From Eurosta solidaginis (lineage: Eukaryota; Arthropoda; Insecta; Diptera; Tephritidae): DNA of 64,000 nucleotides. Positions within the stretch are counted from its first letter, which is position 1; each line of letters starts with the position of its first letter. Both the position numbers and the translations under genes were made by a program. The stretch is taken from assembly GCF_040869045.1 (NCBI RefSeq), contig NC_090320.1, positions 145,164,941 to 145,228,940 of the forward strand, in the 5' to 3' direction. Below are positions 59,781 through 64,000 of the stretch, piece by piece. Below the pieces are notes generated by a model. The model was not told the DNA's origin and searched no databases. It worked only from the letters and a program-made list of their open reading frames with translations.

Positions 59781-60316
59781 TTGCGTAAACTTTTTAACAC
59801 CGCAATGACCGCCTGATATAGGATCATTGTTTAAATTGTCATGATTTTAATTTTTTTATTATCGTCTGTTATAGTTTCGACTGGGTCTGTAAGTAGTATT
59901 TCTTACGATTTTAAAATTTTATTCCCGCATTCTTTTAAATATAAAATTGTACAATATTTGAAAAATATATCATCGTTTGGCTATTCAACTTTGTTAATAA
60001 GGTGATTGTTAGCTACTGCTTGTAACTTCGAAAGTAACTCACCTAAGTTTGTTATTTCGTTAGCAATCTCTATATTAAGTAATTCGATTTTTTTACGTCG
60101 CATATGTTTAATTGTATGCATTTTAGAAATTTGACTTTTATCATCATACAAAATTGTGGTTCTTATACGCGGAACCTTATTAGAAAATTTGTACGCAAAT
60201 TTGTCGTAAACCTTTACGTCATCTGGACTATCTGTGTCATCATCGCTGTTTTGTATGTCTGTGTCGTTTTTTTGTTTCGTCATCGCTCTAGTTTGTACGG
60301 CAAAAACGTTTTTTGT

Positions 60317-60560
60317 TCATTCTTTTATTTCATCGAGAGAAATACACGAAAGTGCATCGGCAGCAACATTTGACTTTCCTTTAATGTATTCTATTGTAAA
60401 GTTATATTCTGCTAGTTCGAGTCGTATTCTCGCTAGTTTTGATGTTGGATCTTTCAAATTAAAAAGATATACAAGTGGCCTATGATCAGATTTAACAAGA
60501 AAATGAGTTCCGTAAATAAATAAATTAATTTTCTTCGATTGGATCGTTTTCAAACAATTT
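60317..60560 (-). pseudogene. Gypsy RNase H joined to start of reverse transcriptase
   Basis: FLVKSDHRPLVYLFNLKDPT, then RIRLELAEYNFTIEYIKGKS and NVAADALS, the end of the RNase H domain with the catalytic Asp of SDHRPL. Directly upstream (60560-60620) the frame shows IKNYRLPHSQREEIN-like sequence, the first block of the reverse transcriptase, in broken form. The catalytic palm (about 250 residues) and first part of RNase H are therefore deleted; junction near 60540. Confidence 0.82.
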
Positions 60561-60879
60561 GTTAACCTGCTTGTTTATCTCTTCGCGTTGCGAATGCGGT
60601 AAGCGGTAATTTTTTATGTACACAGAGGTAGGTCATTCAATCTTAATTTTTGTTCATAGAAATTGTTTAGTGTCATTTTGTCGTCATTAAGAGCGAAAAT
60701 GTGCGAATATCCTAAATATAAGTCTAGTAAATTGCTTGCTTTTTAAAATTCTCTTTAACTCATTAAAGCGATTGTTTTGTTTTGACGTTTTGTTGATTTT
60801 ATAAACGTTATAATTAGAAATAGGTTCAGTGCGAATGTTACAATTTTTTATATATTTGATGCTGTTTGTGGTATTTATA

Positions 60880-61393
60880 ACTTTAAGAATATGATTACTT
60901 GTATCTATGATACACCTCGCCATCTGTGATTTCTTTTGAGTCCGCGAATAGTGGTGCTGGTGATTTGTTTAAATCAAAAATTCGAAAAACTTCGCATCTA
61001 GGTGGAATAACGCAAGTATCGTCTTCCGTTCCGTTCAGGATTGGAAGTGATACTTTTTCATTGCCTCTCCAAAAGGAAATACAATCTGAGGCATAGCTGA
61101 TATTACATTTATTTGCTTTCAAGAAATCTATTCCTAGCATTGCATCAGATGGAATATTAAAACTAGCGTAGAAACCGTATCGGAGGTAACTCCAGTGATA
61201 TTAATTGTATCTAAGTTATTAATTGATGAAGTATTGTCAATGCAAGAAATTTTTATTAACGAGATGTCTGCTTTTGTGTCGACAAGAAATGTGCAAAGTT
61301 CGTTAAAACCGTTTAGGTTAATTTGGATGAAGTCAGAGAAATTTAAATTTAAACAGTAAATATTTTTAGAATTAGATTTTTGTAAAGAGTCTG
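60880..61393 (-). pseudogene. Gypsy aspartic protease, active site altered
   Basis: FLVDTKADISLIK (near 61250-61290) occupies the position of the protease active site, where the family has DTG or DSG; Gly is Lys here. Later MLGIDFLKANKCNI (61100-61140) is the usual hydrophobic-Gly block. Stops separate the two pieces. Activity is not expected. Confidence 0.75.
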
Positions 61394-62438
61394 TTAGTAA
61401 TCTGTCGCTTCCTCCCTCAGTGTTCGCTGCTGAGGGGCTTCCGCGTTTAAAGCCCTGAAACTCGCATTTCTACCTCTGTTCTTGGAAGTTCGAGAATTAT
61501 TTGTATTGCCTGTATTGTTGCTGTTATTACTGCTATTACTATTGGTTTGAAAACGACTGCTATTTGTCGGACGAAAATTTTGCGTTTGCTCGAGTAAAGT
61601 TACTGTTAAAATGTTGCCTGTTTTGCCTGTATATATTAAAATTAGGATATTGGTTGTGAAAACCGCGACCACGATTGGTACCTTGAAAACTTCTATATTG
61701 ATTATTGCTACTAGCCCTGAACGCTAATACTTGACGCTCTTTTATTTCGTTTAATTGTTCAACAATCAGTTTAACTACTGCGTCCTTGGAATCGGAAAAT
61801 GTGGTGGAAGCTATGTTGACTAGAGGTGTTTTCGCGTTTAATCGGCAGACGTTAACTGTTTGTTCGGTAGCCATCGCGTGAGCTTTGGACTGAGTTATGC
61901 CTTTAATAATAAGCGAACGTTTTAGGGAATCAGCCAATTCCTCAAAGCGTTTAGCAAAATCGGTATAGTTATTATTGTTTACTTGTAAAGCTGCGATTCT
62001 TCCAGCCACATAGAGCTATTCTTATGTCACCGACTGATTGCATATGAGTGGGTATGGCTTCACGAGATTTACCCCCAAGTTTAGATTTAATAAATGAAAT
62101 AAAAGTATCTGTTAAATTTTCGTCACTGAAACCTTGAAGAAAATGAATTTTGTCTATAAATGATTCTAAAGCAAGTGGATCTCCACTATAATTTTCGCGT
62201 ATGTTTGAGGGGCAAAAGCCAATGAAACTTTTCTTTTGTTCTAAAGTAGCCAATTCAAAAATATGCTTAAAATCGAAATAAATATAAGGTGAATTACGTT
62301 CTTCTGCTTGGTTTTCTGAAGGCAATAATAAACTTGGTTTTGTATTAAAACTTTCTGAATTTTGAGAATTGAAATCGAAATATTCTTCGTCTGACTCATC
62401 CTCAGGGATAGTTGCTAATTCTTCTACAGGAATTTTTT
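61394..62438 (-). pseudogene. Gypsy gag, 5'-truncated
   Basis: Acidic start (EELATIPEDESDEEYFDF) cut at 62438, then IYFDFKHIFELATLEQKKSF, GDPLALESFIDKIHFLQGFS, FISFIKSKLGGKSREAIP (capsid-like, 61972-62330). After a frameshift near 62000: RFEELADSLKRSLIIKGIT, AVVKLIVEQLNEIKERQ, and an Arg/Gly/Asn-rich tail (61560-61700) that shifts frame again into an Asn/Ser-rich tract. No CCHC zinc knuckle, so RNA binding would be by the basic tail. Confidence 0.82.
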
Positions 62439-62807
62439 ATTCACTCCTCCTCCGTCTTTTTCACTTCATTTATCTCCATCTTCGTCTCATTCTATCTCTT
62501 TCTCAATCCCCTTCTCTCTTTTCTCTTCTCTCAATTTCTTCTCATTCTTCTGCATCCCTTATTGCCGGGTGGTACGTATTTTATTCCAGTCACAGTCCCA
62601 GTCCCACTCCGAGTCTCAGTCCCAGTCCTAGTCCTAATCCCAGTCCCAGTCCGTCTCTGGATAATATATTACTCTGTACTAAAGCACTCATCAACCGCTT
62701 TTATTTGATATCCATATTATATAAACACTCTCTAGGCATTCACTGGCCGACTTTTTGGCCTATATCTCGAGACCCTAGTCACCCAGGGGTATGAAAATTA
62801 CCCTCTA
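62439..62807 (+). repeat. Dispersed pyrimidine/CAGTCC repeat, short copy
   Basis: Matches 36711-37090: the pyrimidine tract, the (CAGTCC)n-like tract and one 129-bp unit ending ATGAAAATTACCCTCTAC. It cuts the 5' end of the Gypsy gag. The left part (CCCGGCAGACG) and the tandem duplication of the unit are missing. The plus frame is open for 141 codons, but this is a by-product of the tract. Confidence 0.78.
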
Positions 62808-63058
62808 CGCAACTAAAGACTCTCCTGAATTAAAAAAAATTTCATAGTACCTCTAAATCGCGGGCCCCCTCAGCGAATATACTCAGAAATGATTAAACTC
62901 AGCATCTCTGCTTGCTTGACTCCACTGGTATGATTGCGCACCAATGATCGAACATGTTATACATAAGCATGTATGATCAAACGAAGGCTGGTGTAGAATA
63001 AATTCAAATCACGACAATCAGTAACGATTAGTTCGGCGTACAAACAATACTTTGAGAA
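62808..63058. other. Upstream region of the hAT gene
   Basis: No gene. A hAT 5' terminal repeat should be here or nearby, but I find no CAGNG-type end. CATGTTATACATAAGCATGTATGATC near 62949 has some dyad symmetry. Confidence 0.35.
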
Positions 63059-64000
63059 ATGTCAGACGACCAAGTGTTTGTGTTAGAACTAATTAATAAA
63101 AGTATTTACACCTTGTCGCCGCGACGCAAGGGCAGAAGTGTAATATGAATATATTATTAGAAATTATTAAAGACGACGGAACTATTTTGGAGGGTTATGT
63201 ATACTGCCGAACTTGCTCAAAACTAATTAAATATTCACCAAACCAATCGTCAAATTTGAGCCGTCATAAATGCTGCCAGTTACTGAAAGAAACTAAATGC
63301 TTAAAAACAGTTTCCACAGAGGATAAAAATACAACCATTTTTACGAGTATAGAATGTACAAGTGAAAATATGCAACCATTTTCGGCTTTTAGCGGTTCCG
63401 GGTTTATAAAGCTAACAAAATGGCGTATTAAAATCGGAGCAAAATATGGAGGTGTCGATGTTGAAGACTTACTTCCAGATCTCACAACTCTTTCGCGGAA
63501 GGCACAGAAGCTAGCAGATGAAAAAAGAAAAGAAATCAGTGGTGAAATATCCGAAATTGTTCAAAGCGGTGGTGCATCTGCCACAATCGACTTATGGTCG
63601 GATAAAAATATGCAAACGAATTTTTTGGGAGTTACCTTGCACTACCAAAGACATTTAAAATTATATGACGTCGTCTTGGGTATGAAGTCTATGGACTTCG
63701 AACGTTCCACCGGTGTTAACATTTTCAGCAAGTTGACTACTTGGTTTGGTGAGTTCGGAATAGACAATAGGTTAAGTTCGGAATAGACAATATAAATGAG
63801 GTTAAATTCGTAACGAACAGAGGTTCAAACATAGTCAACGCTTGGGAAGATAATACTCGTTTAAACAGTAGCAGTCATTTGCTTGCAAATACTTTGGAAC
63901 ACTCGTTTAAGGAAACCGAAGAGCTGTCCGGGCTTGTATAATCTTGCAAAGACATTTTTAAATATTTTAAAAAAGCTAATTTACAACATCAGCTGAAAAC
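63059..64000 (+). pseudogene. hAT (hobo/Hermes-like) transposase, broken and cut by window end
   Basis: ATG at 63059 starts MSDDQVFVLELINKSIYTLS, then RRKGRS. A frameshift at about 63140 passes to the frame of 63145-63786: YCRTCSKLIKYSPNQSSNLS, RHKCC (BED zinc finger), VDVEDLLPDLTTLSRKAQKL (DNA-binding/dimer region), ATIDLWSDK (first catalytic Asp), FLGVTLHY, DVVLGMKSMDFERSTGVNIF. A short duplication around 63756-63795 (TTCGGAATAGACAATA twice) brings a stop; beyond it the frame resumes with KFVTNRGSNIVNAW, where the second catalytic Asp of the family (VTDRG) is Asn. A further stop is near 63940. The insertion domain and third catalytic residue lie outside the window. Confidence 0.88.

Larger units (their letters stand above)
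59389..62438 (-). mobile_element. Gypsy-type LTR retrotransposon body, truncated, reverse transcriptase deleted
   Basis: Order on the minus strand: gag (62438 to 61394), protease (about 61350-60895), a start of reverse transcriptase, RNase H (60553-60317), a linker, integrase (59775-59389), continuing beyond the insertion at 55990-55546. No LTR is seen; the 5' end is cut at 62438 by a dispersed repeat. The family differs from the element at 417. No envelope gene seen. Confidence 0.88.

Noticed and set aside
62369..62794. 141-codon plus-strand open frame rich in Ser, Pro and Leu
   Set aside because: It arises from the pyrimidine and CAGTCC tracts of a dispersed repeat, and the other copy (36700-36960) does not keep it.

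Overview
The window is nuclear DNA from an insect, most likely a higher fly and probably a tephritid fruit fly. The evidence is a MADF-domain exon with fly-type splice sites, a copy of the mitochondrial carnitine/acylcarnitine carrier, Gypsy, Jockey, R1-like, RTE-like, Penelope and hAT elements, and a DINE/Helentron-type repeat. The species assignment is inference. Nothing looks bacterial or viral-episomal, and I saw no rRNA, tRNA or CRISPR. Almost everything is repeats and broken transposons; the only plausible functional host coding sequence is one exon at 4203-4365 on the minus strand.

Layout. (1) 417-4098: an LTR retrotransposon with both LTRs and a GTAT target duplication, deleted between protease and the integrase C-terminus. 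(2) 4203-4545: a MADF exon with a Penelope tail abutting it in the presumed intron. (3) 4930-30056: a 25-kb tandem array built from a DINE/Helentron-like element. It has three modules: a 176-bp head, a block of about 770 bp, and a block of about 1.56 kb with seven 152-bp monomers and the element's 3' end. They are arranged as 11 higher-order units of about 1.56, 2.34 or 3.4-3.5 kb. (4) 30057-35998: mostly anonymous DNA with a Jockey-like LINE fragment and a degenerate carnitine-carrier copy. (5) 35999-40735: Penelope copies in opposite orientation, a nested dispersed repeat, AT-rich DNA and a solo LTR of the family in region 1. (6) 40000-47470: a tandem repeat of about 190 bp, an RTE-like LINE remnant, a 2-kb foldback element, a near-perfect palindrome with hammerhead-like motifs, a second Jockey-like fragment and a 109-bp tandem repeat. 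(7) 47594-53905: two LINEs in minus orientation, one I/LOA-like and one R1-like, plus GC-rich repeats. (8) 54376-62438: a young Penelope insertion with 260-bp inverted ends, then a Gypsy element on the minus strand split by a 3.4-kb insertion whose 8-bp duplication is exact to the base. (9) 63059-64000: a broken hAT transposase running off the window.

The genes do not act together as a pathway; the region reads as a heterochromatin-like nest of insertions. The outstanding structure is the higher-order array in (3), where modules of a mobile element appear to have become satellite DNA, with signs of very recent block duplication. Other points of note are hammerhead-like cores in the Penelope ends, a shared GTAT target for two insertions of one LTR family, and the datable nesting in the Gypsy integrase.
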